Below, in pieces: positions 1 to 8,483 of a stretch of 64,000 nt of DNA. Location of the stretch: positions 78,144-142,143 of the forward strand of contig NZ_SSBI01000013.1 of NCBI RefSeq assembly GCF_004795015.1, read 5' to 3'. The position numbers and the translations under genes were made by a program. Within the stretch, counting starts at the first letter, position 1; every line of letters starts with the position of its first letter. Source of the stretch: Streptomyces sp. A1277. GTDB lineage: Bacteria; Actinomycetota; Actinomycetes; Streptomycetales; Streptomycetaceae. A model generated the notes under the pieces. The model was not told the origin of the DNA, did no database searches, and worked only from the letters and a program-made list of their open reading frames with translations.

Positions 1-1409
1 TTGATCGCGGAGGACGCCTGGCCGAGCTGCTCGGGCGACAGCGCCGGAAGCTTCGCCGCCTTCCAGTTGTCCGCCAGCTCGGCGTCGACGCGCGAGGCCA
101 TGATCGCGCCGAGCACCGCCGTACCGAGGCTGCCGCCGACCTGCATGGCGGCCTGCTGGAGGCCGCCGGCGACGCCGGAGAGCTCCATCGGGGCGTTGCC
201 GACGATGACCTCGGTGGCGCCGACCATGACGGGGGCGAGGCCGAGGCCGAGCAGGGCGAACCAGATCGACATGGTCAGCGTGCCCGTGCCGACCGTCAGC
301 TGGGACATGCCGAACATGGCGACGGCGGTGCAGACCATGCCGCCCACCAGCGGGACGCGCGGGCCGAACTTGGTGATCAGGGCACCCGCCAGCGGCGAGG
401 CGACGATCATCATCGCGGTCAGCGGCAGCAGGTGCAGGCCCGCGTCGACGGCCTTCATGCCGTGCACGTTCTGCAGGTAGAAGGTGACGAAGAACAGGCC
501 GCCCATGAAGGCGAAGGCCATCAGCACCATCAGGACCGTGCCCGCGGACAGCGGGACGGAGCGGAACATCGCCAGCGGGACCAGCGGTTCCTTGACGCGC
601 TGCTCGACCAGGGCGAACGCGAGGAACAGGACGACCGCGCCGACCAGGAAGCCGATCGTCTGGATGTCGCCCCAACCCCACTCGGCGCCCTTGATGAGGG
701 CCCAGATCAGGCAGAACATCGCACCGGACAGCAGCACGATGCCGGCGATGTCGAAGGAGCGCGGGGCGTTCTCGGCGCGGTGGTCCTTGAGGATCAGGAC
801 GCCGAGCACCAGGGCGAGCACGCCGACCGGCACGTTGATGAAGAAGACGGACTGCCAGCTGACGTGCTCCACGAGCACACCACCGAGGATCGGGCCGCCC
901 GCGGTCGAGGCGCCGATCACCATGCCCCAGATGCCGATCGCCATGTTCAGCTTCTCGGCCGGGAAGGTGGCGCGCAGCAGCCCGAGCGCGGCGGGCATGA
1001 GCAGCGCGCCGAAGAGGCCCTGGAGCACCCGGAAGGCGATCACGAGGGCGACGCTGTCGGAGAGCCCGATGGCGCCCGAAGCGGCGGCGAAGCCCACGAC
1101 GCCTATGAGGAAGGTCTGCCGGTGGCCGAAGCGGTCACCGAGCTTGCCCGCGGTGATCAGGGAGACCGCGAGGGCGAGCATGTAGCCGTTGGTGATCCAC
1201 TGGACGTCGGCGAGCGAGGCGCCGAGGTCCTGCTGGATGGCGGGGTTGGCGATCGCGACGATCGTGCCGTCGAGCGCGACCATCATCACGCCGATGGCCA
1301 CGGAGAACAGCGTCAGCCAGGGGTGGCCGCGCAGCCCCTTGGCAGGTGCGGGACCAAGGGGGTCCCGGGGGTCCCGCGGAGCCTTTTCGACGGTGGTCTG
1401 ACTAGTCAT
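1..1409 (-). CDS. MFS drug exporter, DHA2 (EmrB/QacA) type, partial
   Basis: Reads leftward off the window edge, so the C-terminus is missing; about 469 residues are visible of a family usually near 500. A short charged N-terminus is followed by hydrophobic helices. The first helix carries the DHA2 motif LDGTIVAIANPAI and the TM2-TM3 loop carries the MFS motif A form GKLGDRFGHR. Proteins of this family use the proton gradient to export cationic or amphipathic drugs through the cytoplasmic membrane. The ATG at 1409 is preceded by a palindrome and a divergent TetR gene, the usual layout of a repressor controlling its own efflux pump. Substrate cannot be told from sequence. Confidence 0.93.
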   Translation of the reverse strand, partial: MTSQTTVEKAPRDPRDPLGPAPAKGLRGHPWLTLFSVAIGVMMVALDGTIVAIANPAIQQDLGASLADVQWITNGYMLALAVSLITAGKLGDRFGHRQTFLIGVVGFAAASGAIGLSDSVALVIAFRVLQGLFGALLMPAALGLLRATFPAEKLNMAIGIWGMVIGASTAGGPILGGVLVEHVSWQSVFFINVPVGVLALVLGVLILKDHRAENAPRSFDIAGIVLLSGAMFCLIWALIKGAEWGWGDIQTIGFLVGAVVLFLAFALVEQRVKEPLVPLAMFRSVPLSAGTVLMVLMAFAFMGGLFFVTFYLQNVHGMKAVDAGLHLLPLTAMMIVASPLAGALITKFGPRVPLVGGMVCTAVAMFGMSQLTVGTGTLTMSIWFALLGLGLAPVMVGATEVIVGNAPMELSGVAGGLQQAAMQVGGSLGTAVLGAIMASRVDAELADNWKAAKLPALSPEQLGQASSAI

Positions 1410-1423
1410 ACGCGGGAGATTAG

Positions 1424-1438
1424 TGTCAGTCACTGACA
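1424..1438. promoter_or_regulatory. Palindromic operator, probable TetR site
   Basis: TGTCAGTCACTGACA is a perfect 7-bp inverted repeat around a central C, 15 bp upstream of the exporter start and about 90 bp upstream of the divergent TetR gene. A further TGTCA-type half site (ACTGTCA) lies near 1467. TetR repressors normally bind such dyads between themselves and their target pump. Assignment to this regulator is inference. Confidence 0.6.
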
Positions 1439-1526
1439 GTTGACAAACCAATTCACAAGTCGGTAACTGTCACGTAGCTCACAGGTAGGCTGAGCTGGAC
1501 AAAGCAGGGAAAAGAGGACCAGTTCA

Positions 1527-2183
1527 GTGACCGAAGGGCAGCCGTCCGCGGCGCTCCCGACCGGGCTGCGCGAGCGCAAGAAGCGGCGCACCCGCGACGC
1601 GCTGCTCGTCGCCGCCCTCGAACTCTTCACCACCCACGGGTACGAGGAGACCACCGTCGACGAGATCACCGACGCGGTCGAGGTCTCCCAGCGCACCTTC
1701 TTCCGCTACTTCGCGGGCAAGGAGGCGGCCGTCTTCGCCGTACAGGACATGGTGGAGTCGCGCTTCCTCTCCGAGCTGCGCCAACGGCCCGCGGCCGAGG
1801 CCCCGTTCGAGGCCATGCGCCGCGCCGTGCTGTGCGCCTGGAACAGTATCGGAGAGGCCGTCGAGGCCCTCATCCCGGTCGAACTCCACATGCGCGCCTA
1901 CCGGATGATCGAATCCACGCCGTCGCTGCTCGCCGCCCACCTGCGCCGCAGCATCGACCTGGAGAACCAGATCGCCGAGCTGATCGCGCGCCGCGAGGGC
2001 CTGGACATGGCGCACGACCCGCGCCCCCGGGTCGCGGTCGCCGCCTTCTCCGGGGTGATGCGGGCGGCCGGCCAACTGTGGGGCCAGGGGCGGGACACCA
2101 GCGTGGAGTCGCTCCGAGCGCTGACCGAGACGTACCTCGACGCGCTCACCCCGGCCCTCTCCGAAACCTGGCGCACACCCTGA
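1527..2183 (+). CDS. TetR/AcrR family transcriptional regulator
   Basis: 218 residues, normal for TetR. The N-terminal helix-turn-helix (about residues 20-65) includes TTVDEITDAVEVSQRTFFRYF, here spanning the recognition helix; the C-terminal ligand-binding domain is variable as usual. GTG start at 1527 has GAGGA about 8 bases upstream. It is transcribed away from the exporter at 1-1409, with the palindrome at 1424-1438 between them. It therefore probably represses that pump and itself and is released by a pump substrate. Confidence 0.93.
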   Translation: MTEGQPSAALPTGLRERKKRRTRDALLVAALELFTTHGYEETTVDEITDAVEVSQRTFFRYFAGKEAAVFAVQDMVESRFLSELRQRPAAEAPFEAMRRAVLCAWNSIGEAVEALIPVELHMRAYRMIESTPSLLAAHLRRSIDLENQIAELIARREGLDMAHDPRPRVAVAAFSGVMRAAGQLWGQGRDTSVESLRALTETYLDALTPALSETWRTP

Positions 2184-2310
2184 CCAGCCGCTCACCGTGA
2201 CGGAGGGCCGCACGCAGCGTGAGGCGATTGCCGTGTCCTTCCGCACAGTCGGGTGATGTACGTCACCCTGCTCGCGATGCGGCTGCCCGCGTCTCCTAGG
2301 GTGGTCCGGA

Positions 2311-3522
2311 GTGACTTCCTTCGATTCCTCCCCCACGCTCACCGCCTGGCGCGCTCTGCTCGCCCTCGCGGTCGTCTTCGTGATGCTCGCGACCACCGGC
2401 TGGACCGCCGTGCACCATCAGCGGTCCGCCGACTCGCGCACGCTCGCGCTCGCCTCCTGGGCCAAGGGATCGATAGCGGGCCGGCCGCTGCCGGACGCCG
2501 GCGCCCCGCCGTACAAGCTGGCGCACTTCTTCGCCACGCTGACGGCGGCCCAGCGCGGCGGCCTCGCCGACAGGTACCCGCTGGTGGTGGGGAATCTCAA
2601 CGGCGCCCCGGTCACCGTCCGTTACCGGGCGAACCGGCGGGCGATCCAGCAGGCCCGCACGGTCGAGCAGCGGCGCGTCCACGACAGCAGACTCTCCGCC
2701 ACCGGCCGCGCCGAGGCGCAGCACCGCGTGGAGCGCTTCCGCTCGATGCTGGGCAAGGACCGCCGCTTCCTGGCGTTCGACCCCTCGGGGCGCGGGCTCG
2801 CCGCCGAGGTCTTCGGCGACCTCGACCGGGCCGACCGCATCTCGCTCGTCGTGCCCGGCGTGGACACCAACCTGCTGACCCTGGAGCGCACCGGCAGCAG
2901 GACGAACGCCGCGCCGGTCGGCATGGCCAAGTCGCTGTACGCCGCCGAACGCGCCGCGCGCCCCGGGGTGAGCACCGCCGTGATCGCCTGGGCCGACTAC
3001 ACCGCGCCCGTCGGCATCGGCATGGACGCCGCCCTGGGCAACCTCGCCCGGCGCGGAGCGGTCCGGCTCGACGCGCTCGTCCGGGCGCTCCCGGGCCCCG
3101 CACCCGTCTCGCTGTTCTGCCACAGCTACGGCTCCGTGCTCTGCGGGGTCGCCGCGGGCAGGCTGCCCGGCCGGGTGGAGGACATCGCGGTGGCCGGCAG
3201 CCCCGGCATGCGGGCGGACAACGCCGGACAGCTGCACACCCGGGCCCATGTCTGGGCGATGCGGGACAGCGGTGACTGGATCAAGGACGTCCCGAACCTG
3301 GAGTTCGGCGGCCTCGGACACGGGGCCGACCCGGTGGACCGCGGTTTCGGCGCCCGGGTCGTCTCGGCGGCCGGCGCGGTCGGGCACAGCGGCTATTTCG
3401 AGCCGGGCACCGAGAGTCTGGACAACTTCGCCGCGATCGGCGTGGGCGCGTACACCTCGGTGACCTGCGCACCGGCCGACAGCGTCTGCGACGACGGGGT
3501 CCACGCCGATACGACAGCCTGA
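2311..3522 (+). CDS. DUF1023 alpha/beta hydrolase, membrane-anchored or secreted
   Basis: 403 residues with one N-terminal hydrophobic segment (about 15-35), so probably anchored outside the cell. The alpha/beta-hydrolase nucleophile elbow is FCHSYGS with Ser at residue 272, preceded by Cys instead of the usual Gly. This form is typical of the actinobacterial DUF1023 family, whose substrate is unknown. C-terminal motifs GLGHG and GHSGYF supply candidate acid/His positions. A paralogue with the same domain order lies at 6656-7783. The GTG start is chosen because the hydrophobic segment follows directly; GTG 2301 is out of frame. Confidence 0.85.
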   Translation: MTSFDSSPTLTAWRALLALAVVFVMLATTGWTAVHHQRSADSRTLALASWAKGSIAGRPLPDAGAPPYKLAHFFATLTAAQRGGLADRYPLVVGNLNGAPVTVRYRANRRAIQQARTVEQRRVHDSRLSATGRAEAQHRVERFRSMLGKDRRFLAFDPSGRGLAAEVFGDLDRADRISLVVPGVDTNLLTLERTGSRTNAAPVGMAKSLYAAERAARPGVSTAVIAWADYTAPVGIGMDAALGNLARRGAVRLDALVRALPGPAPVSLFCHSYGSVLCGVAAGRLPGRVEDIAVAGSPGMRADNAGQLHTRAHVWAMRDSGDWIKDVPNLEFGGLGHGADPVDRGFGARVVSAAGAVGHSGYFEPGTESLDNFAAIGVGAYTSVTCAPADSVCDDGVHADTTA

Positions 3523-3610
3523 CGCGCGTAGAGACGACCGCCTCGGTCCCACCGAAGCGGACAGGCCCGAGAGGGGACGGGGCGGGCGAGTGCCGCATAC
3601 GATGAGGCGC

Positions 3611-4567
3611 ATGGGTGATGTGCTGGCCGGAATTCATGCCACCTGGGAGTTCGACACCGACTCCGTGCTCATCCGCTACGAACGGGGTATCCGCACGCCG
3701 AGACTCCTCCAGAGCCTCCGCGAGCGCCGCGTCCCGCACACGGCGCTGTCGTCGGTGACGCTGACCCCGGGCAAGCGGGGCACGGTGGTGCTGCGTGCGG
3801 TCCCCAGACCCGGTGCCGACCCCCTCCTGGAGGCCGCCGCAGGGCAGCTGAAGGACGGCTGCGACCCGTACCGCCTGGTGCTCCCCGCCGCCCGCGAGAC
3901 CCTCGCCGAGTACTACGCGGACGAACTGCGCGCCTGCCTCGGGCCGGACGCCGGCGAGCCCGCCGACCGCTTCCTGGTCGCCGCCCCCGAGGCGCCGATG
4001 CAGTTCAAGGCGTACGACGGCCGGGCCGGCTTCGACGGCGAGCGGATCTCCTTCCGCTGGTTCTGGACCGGCGCCTCGTCGGAGAAGTGGAAGGCCGGCG
4101 ACCAGACGTTCCCGGTGACCGATCTGTGCGGGGTCGAGTGGCGCTCGCCGGAGGGCCTGGAGGGCTATCTGCGGCTGCTGCCCAAGGCGTCCGACCGCGT
4201 GCCCCCGGGAGCGGACGCGCTCGCCGGACCGGTGAGCGGAGCGGGCCTGGGGACGGGGACGGCGCAGAGCGTCCACCCGGTGATACCCCGGCCCGCCCGC
4301 GCCGACCAGGACCCGGCGGCCGTGATCTTCGGCCTCGGCTACGGCCCGGTCCACGAGTCGCTGCCCTTCGCGGCGGCCGTCCTCGAATCCGTACGCAGGA
4401 GGCAGTCCGCGCCCCCGGCCGCCACCCCCCTCACCACCGCCGCCGCCCGGCGCGACCCGGCGGACATCGCGGAGCGCATCCACCACCTCGGGGAGCTGCA
4501 CCGGGCGGGTCTGGTCACCGACGAGGAGTTCAGCGCGAAGAAGGCGCAGCTCCTCGCCGAGCTGTAG
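3611..4567 (+). CDS. DUF4429 domain protein with C-terminal SHOCT domain
   Basis: Two DUF4429 repeats (roughly residues 5-95 and 125-225), a flexible linker, then a SHOCT helix pair at the end (DPADIAERIHHLGELHRAG and onward to KKAQLLAEL). DUF4429/SHOCT proteins are common in actinomycetes and their function is unknown; SHOCT is usually an oligomerisation or tethering module. I prefer ATG 3611 (MGDVLAGIHATWEF) because homologues as I recall them start there; in-frame ATG 3602 and GTG 3590 are alternatives. Confidence 0.8.
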   Translation: MGDVLAGIHATWEFDTDSVLIRYERGIRTPRLLQSLRERRVPHTALSSVTLTPGKRGTVVLRAVPRPGADPLLEAAAGQLKDGCDPYRLVLPAARETLAEYYADELRACLGPDAGEPADRFLVAAPEAPMQFKAYDGRAGFDGERISFRWFWTGASSEKWKAGDQTFPVTDLCGVEWRSPEGLEGYLRLLPKASDRVPPGADALAGPVSGAGLGTGTAQSVHPVIPRPARADQDPAAVIFGLGYGPVHESLPFAAAVLESVRRRQSAPPAATPLTTAAARRDPADIAERIHHLGELHRAGLVTDEEFSAKKAQLLAEL

Positions 4568-4576
4568 CCGCCGCCC

Positions 4577-5822
4577 GTGACCGTCCCCATACCCGCCCCT
4601 GCCTCCGCCCCGGCCACCGGTCCGGGCCGTGGCGGTTCCTGCCGTACGCCGCCGCCGTCGCCCTGACCGCGATCTTCCTCCCGGTCACCCTCGTCAACCT
4701 GCGTGACCAGTACGGTCTCGGCGCAGCGGTCGCGGCCGCCCTTGCCGTCGCGCAGGCCGGGCCGCTGCTGATGCTCGCGCACCGGCCGCTGTGGGCCTGG
4801 TGGATCGTCTTCCCGGCGGACGTGGTGGGCGCGCTGGTGCTCCTGGGGCGGCCGGCCGAGCAGTACGACGTGTGGCCGTGGCCGCCGGCGCCGCTGGTCG
4901 CCTGTCTCTTCCTGCTCCTGGCGCTGGCCCTGCGCGAGCCCCGCCGCGCGCTGGCCGCCGTCTGGCTGGCGACCGGCGCGGCGGGCCTCGTCCTCCATCT
5001 GGTCCGCCCGGACCGCAGCAACGGCAGCGCGCTGCTCCTGCCCGTGTTCGGGGCCGTGGTGCTGGTGATCGGGGCGGCGGTACGGGAGCGCCGCGTCGCG
5101 CAGCGCCGGCTCGCCGAGCAGGAGACCGTCAGCGAGGCGGAACGGGCCCGGCGGACGCTGCTGGAGGAACGGGCCAGGATCGCGCGGGAACTGCACGACG
5201 TGGTAGCCACCACATGTCCGTGATCACCGTCCAGGCGGACTCGGCGCCCTACCGGCTCCCGGCGCTGTCGGACGAGGCGCGCGAGGAGTTCGGGACGATC
5301 GCCGCGAGTGCGCGGGAGTCGCTGGCGGAGATGCGGCGGCTGCTCGTGGTGCTGCGCGGCGACGGTACGGAGGGCGAACGGGCCCCGCAGCCGGGCCTGG
5401 ACCGCGTGCAGCAGCTGGTGGAGGCGACGGTACGGGCGGGGCTGCCGGCCGAGCTGTCGATGCCCGCCGGTCTTGAGGGCGTGCCCCCGGCCGTGGACCT
5501 GTCCGCGTACCGGATCGTGCAGGAGGCGCTGGCGAACGCGGTCCGGCACGCGCCGGGGGCCCGGGCCCGGGTCTCGGTGAGCACCGACGGGGCGCATCTG
5601 ACGGTGCTGGTGGTCAACGACCCGCCCCAGCAGCCGGTTTCGCCGCTGGAGACGGCGGGGACGGGGCACGGCCTTGTCGGGATGCGTGAACGCGTACGGT
5701 TGACCGGCGGCACGCTGGACACCGGGCCGCTGCCGGACGGGGGGTTCCGGGTCGCCGCCCGGCTGCCGCTCCCCCCGAAGGGGCCGCCCGCCCCCGCCAC
5801 CCCGAGCCCGGAGGACCCGTGA
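4577..5822 (+). pseudogene. NarL-type sensor histidine kinase, frameshifted
   Basis: Together the reading frames encode a membrane sensor kinase: about five hydrophobic helices, a DHp domain with RIARELHDVVA (catalytic His intact), and a HATPase domain with the N-box EALANAVRHA and G-box GTGHGLVGMRER. The frame breaks at 5206-5210, just after the catalytic His: GTAGCCACCAC is one C short of the expected GTAGCCCACCAC (VAHHMSVI), giving a stop at 5223. A second lost base is likely near 4627, because the only good start, GTG 4577, is in a different frame from the first helix (GPWRFLPYAA). The response regulator overlaps its end (GTGA), so the pair was one operon. Either a decayed gene or an indel error in the sequence. 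Confidence 0.8.
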
Positions 5823-6502
5823 CCATCCGTGTGGTCATCGTCGACGACCAGGCCATGGTGCGGGCCGGGTTCGCGGCCCTGCTGGCGGCGCAGGCCGACA
5901 TCGACGTGGTCGGTGAGGCGCCGGACGGCCGCCAGGGCATCGACGTCAGCCGCCGGGTCCACCCGGACGTGGTCCTGATGGACGTCCGGATGCCCGAGAT
6001 GGACGGCCTGGCTGCGGCCCGCGAACTGCTGGACCCGCCGCCCGGCGTGGTGCATGTGCCCCGGGTGCTGATGCTCACCACGTTCGACGTGGACGACTAC
6101 GTGTACGAGGCGCTGCGCGCCGGGGCGTCCGGCTTCCTGCTGAAGGACGCGCCCCCGGCGGACCTGGTCGCGGCGGTACGGGTGGTGGCGGCGGGCGACG
6201 CGCTGCTCGCGCCGTCCGTGACGCGCCGTCTGATAGCCGGCTTCGCCCGGCAGCGGCCGCCGGCGGCGTCGCGCGGCGGGGCGGCGCTCAGGCTCAACGG
6301 GCTGACCCCGCGCGAGACGGAGGTCCTCGGACTCATCGCGCGCGGCCTGTCGAACCAGGAGATCGCCGGGCAGCTGGTGCTCGCCGAGCAGACGGTGAAG
6401 ACGCACATCGGGCGCGTCCTGGCGAAGCTGTCCCTGCGGCACCGGGCGCAGGCGGTGATCTTCGCGTACGAGGCGGGTCTTGTCGTGCCGGGCACCGCCT
6501 GA
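5819..6502 (+). CDS. NarL/FixJ-family response regulator
   Basis: 227 residues: REC domain (1-120) with acidic pair DD at 9-10, phosphoacceptor Asp55 in VVLMDVRMPEMDG and Lys in FLLKDAPP. A LuxR helix-turn-helix follows (about 155-220), with LTPRETEVLGLIARGLSN and QTVKTHIGRVL. GTG start overlaps the stop of the kinase gene, so it is translationally coupled to it. It would be phosphorylated by that kinase and act as a transcription factor. Since the kinase appears broken, the regulator may be orphaned unless the frameshift is a sequence error. The adjacent DUF1023 gene is a possible target. Confidence 0.93.
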   Translation: MTIRVVIVDDQAMVRAGFAALLAAQADIDVVGEAPDGRQGIDVSRRVHPDVVLMDVRMPEMDGLAAARELLDPPPGVVHVPRVLMLTTFDVDDYVYEALRAGASGFLLKDAPPADLVAAVRVVAAGDALLAPSVTRRLIAGFARQRPPAASRGGAALRLNGLTPRETEVLGLIARGLSNQEIAGQLVLAEQTVKTHIGRVLAKLSLRHRAQAVIFAYEAGLVVPGTA

Positions 6503-6655
6503 CGAAGGCCCCTGGCCCGCCCCCTACCCGGGTATCACCCGGCAGTCGGCTCCCCGGTGTGACGTCCGCGCCCCCACCCCGTTCCTACCTTCCTCCCGTC
6601 GCGCCGTACGGCGTGCGGGGACCGGCGGTTCGGCCGGAGAGGGAGGGCGGGGCGG

Positions 6656-7783
6656 ATGCCGCGTTACGCGAGGACCCTGGTCGCGGTCGCGCTGGCGACC
6701 ACCGTGGTGTCGGGGACGGCCGGCTGGGTCACGGGCAACGCCCAACAGGCCGTGACGGGCCCGCCGCCCGGAACGGCGTCCTGGCGGGCCGACCACACGC
6801 TGGGCCGCGAACTGCCCGACCCCGAACGGGACACGCCGGCCGAAGCGGCGCGCTTCTTCGCGGGGTTGACCGACGCACAGCGACAGGCCCTGGCCGTACG
6901 GCATCCGCTCGTCGTGGGCAACCTGGACGGCGCCCCGGTGGAGCTGCGCTACCGGGCCAACGCCCGCGCCCTGAAGGCCGCTCACGACCCCCGGTACGCG
7001 CACCTCGCCGAGGACCCGCACCGCCGCATCCTGGCTTTCGACCCGCGCGGCCGGGGCCAAGTGGCCGAGGTGTTCGGCGACTTGACGACCGCCCGCCGGG
7101 TGTCGGTCATCGTGCCCGGCTCCGACATCGACGCCGGGACCTTCGACCGTACGACCGATGTGTACGGCACCCCGGCCGGCATGGCCAAGTCGCTGTACGC
7201 GCGGACGGGTCCGGGCACCGCCGTGATCGCCTGGGCCGGGTACACCACCCCGGTGGGCCTCGGCCCCGACGCCGCGACCGGCACCCTCGCCGAGGCCGGT
7301 TCCACCCGGCTCACCCGCTTAACGGACGGGCTCGCGGCGGCCGGAGTGCCCGTCACCACGGTGTTCTGCCACAGCTACGGCTCCGTCGTCTGCGGCCTGG
7401 CCGCGCCCCGGCTGCACGCCGCCGACCTGGTGGTACTCGGCTCCCCCGGGATGCGCGCGGACCACGTCCGGGACCTGCACACCGGGGCACGCGTCTGGGC
7501 GGCCAAGGACCCCGGCGACTGGATCGGCAAGGTTCCCCACATCGAGTTCGCCGGTCTGGGCCACGGCACCGACCCCGCGTCCCCGGACTTCGGCGCCCGC
7601 CGCGTACCCGCCGACGACGCCGAGGGCCACACCGGCTACTTCGCTCCGGGCACCGAGTCGCTGCGCGCCTTCGCGGCGATCGCGCAGGGGGTGTGCATGC
7701 GGGCTGAGGGGTTGCCGGTTGCGAAGATGTGCTCATCGGATTGGACACGCATGTGGTGCTCCGCACACGATGAGCGCTCCTGA
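6656..7783 (+). CDS. DUF1023 alpha/beta hydrolase, second copy, with TTA codon
   Basis: 375 residues; the N-terminal hydrophobic segment (about 5-28) suggests export. Same architecture as the protein at 2311-3522, with nucleophile Ser240 in FCHSYGS, SPGMRADH and GLGHGTDPASPDFGARR. The two genes flank the DUF4429 gene and the two-component system, which suggests an old duplication. A TTA leucine codon sits in frame at 7319-7321; in Streptomyces TTA is read only by the bldA tRNA, so translation is probably tied to development. The C-terminal 25 residues (two Cys, two Trp) are unlike the paralogue. ATG start at 6656 follows GGAGGGCGGGGCGG. Confidence 0.85.
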   Translation: MPRYARTLVAVALATTVVSGTAGWVTGNAQQAVTGPPPGTASWRADHTLGRELPDPERDTPAEAARFFAGLTDAQRQALAVRHPLVVGNLDGAPVELRYRANARALKAAHDPRYAHLAEDPHRRILAFDPRGRGQVAEVFGDLTTARRVSVIVPGSDIDAGTFDRTTDVYGTPAGMAKSLYARTGPGTAVIAWAGYTTPVGLGPDAATGTLAEAGSTRLTRLTDGLAAAGVPVTTVFCHSYGSVVCGLAAPRLHAADLVVLGSPGMRADHVRDLHTGARVWAAKDPGDWIGKVPHIEFAGLGHGTDPASPDFGARRVPADDAEGHTGYFAPGTESLRAFAAIAQGVCMRAEGLPVAKMCSSDWTRMWCSAHDERS

Positions 7784-7875
7784 GCGCACCTGTGCGGGGG
7801 CAAACCGCTGAGAGCGCGGAGCCCGCCCCCCGCTCAGCGCTTCGCACCTTTCAACGGCACGGGAGAGACTTCGCC

Positions 7876-8466
7876 ATGAGCTTCGGGGACCCGAACAACC
7901 CCTACGGGAACCAGCCTTCACCCGGTTACCCGGGATATCCGCAGCAGGCCCCGCAGGGCGTGCCCCCGCAGTACGGCTACCCGGCCCAGCCGTACGGGGC
8001 CTACCCGCCGGCCGGCATGCCGGGCATGGGCATGGCGGGGCTGCCGCCGCTGGCCCACTGGGGGGAGCGGGTGGGCGCGTGGCTGCTCGACCTGCTGATC
8101 ATCGTGGCCCCGATGTACGCCCTCGGCTTCGTCGACCTCGCGCGGAGCGACGACCCGGAGACCGCCGATCCCGGGATCTTCTTCGCGGTCGGCGTCGTCT
8201 ACTTCTTCGTGATGGGCTTCTACCAGCTCTACCGGGAAGGGAAGACCGGTCAGACGACGGGCAAGAAGGTCCTCGGCATCAGCGTGCGCCGGGAGCGCGA
8301 CGGCGGCACGCTCGGTTTCGGCATGGCGTTCGTGCGCAAGATCGCGCACGCGCTGGACAGCTTCGCCTGCTACCTCGGCTGGCTGTGGCCGCTGTGGGAC
8401 CCCAAGCGGCAGACGTTCTCCGACAAGGTGTGCAACACCGTCGTCATCAAGGTCCCCAAGGGCTGA
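7876..8466 (+). CDS. RDD family membrane protein
   Basis: 196 residues. A Pro/Gly/Tyr/Gln-rich N-terminus (1-55) precedes an RDD domain: first helix with GERVGAWLLDLLIIVAP (the R and D of the RDD signature), a second helix near residue 110, then a conserved loop GKTGQTTGKKVLGISV. The function of RDD proteins is uncertain; some have been linked to ion or solute transport. ATG at 7876 has GGGAGAG about 10 bases upstream. Confidence 0.9.
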   Translation: MSFGDPNNPYGNQPSPGYPGYPQQAPQGVPPQYGYPAQPYGAYPPAGMPGMGMAGLPPLAHWGERVGAWLLDLLIIVAPMYALGFVDLARSDDPETADPGIFFAVGVVYFFVMGFYQLYREGKTGQTTGKKVLGISVRRERDGGTLGFGMAFVRKIAHALDSFACYLGWLWPLWDPKRQTFSDKVCNTVVIKVPKG

Positions 8467-8483
8467 CCGGCAGGCGGGGGCCG

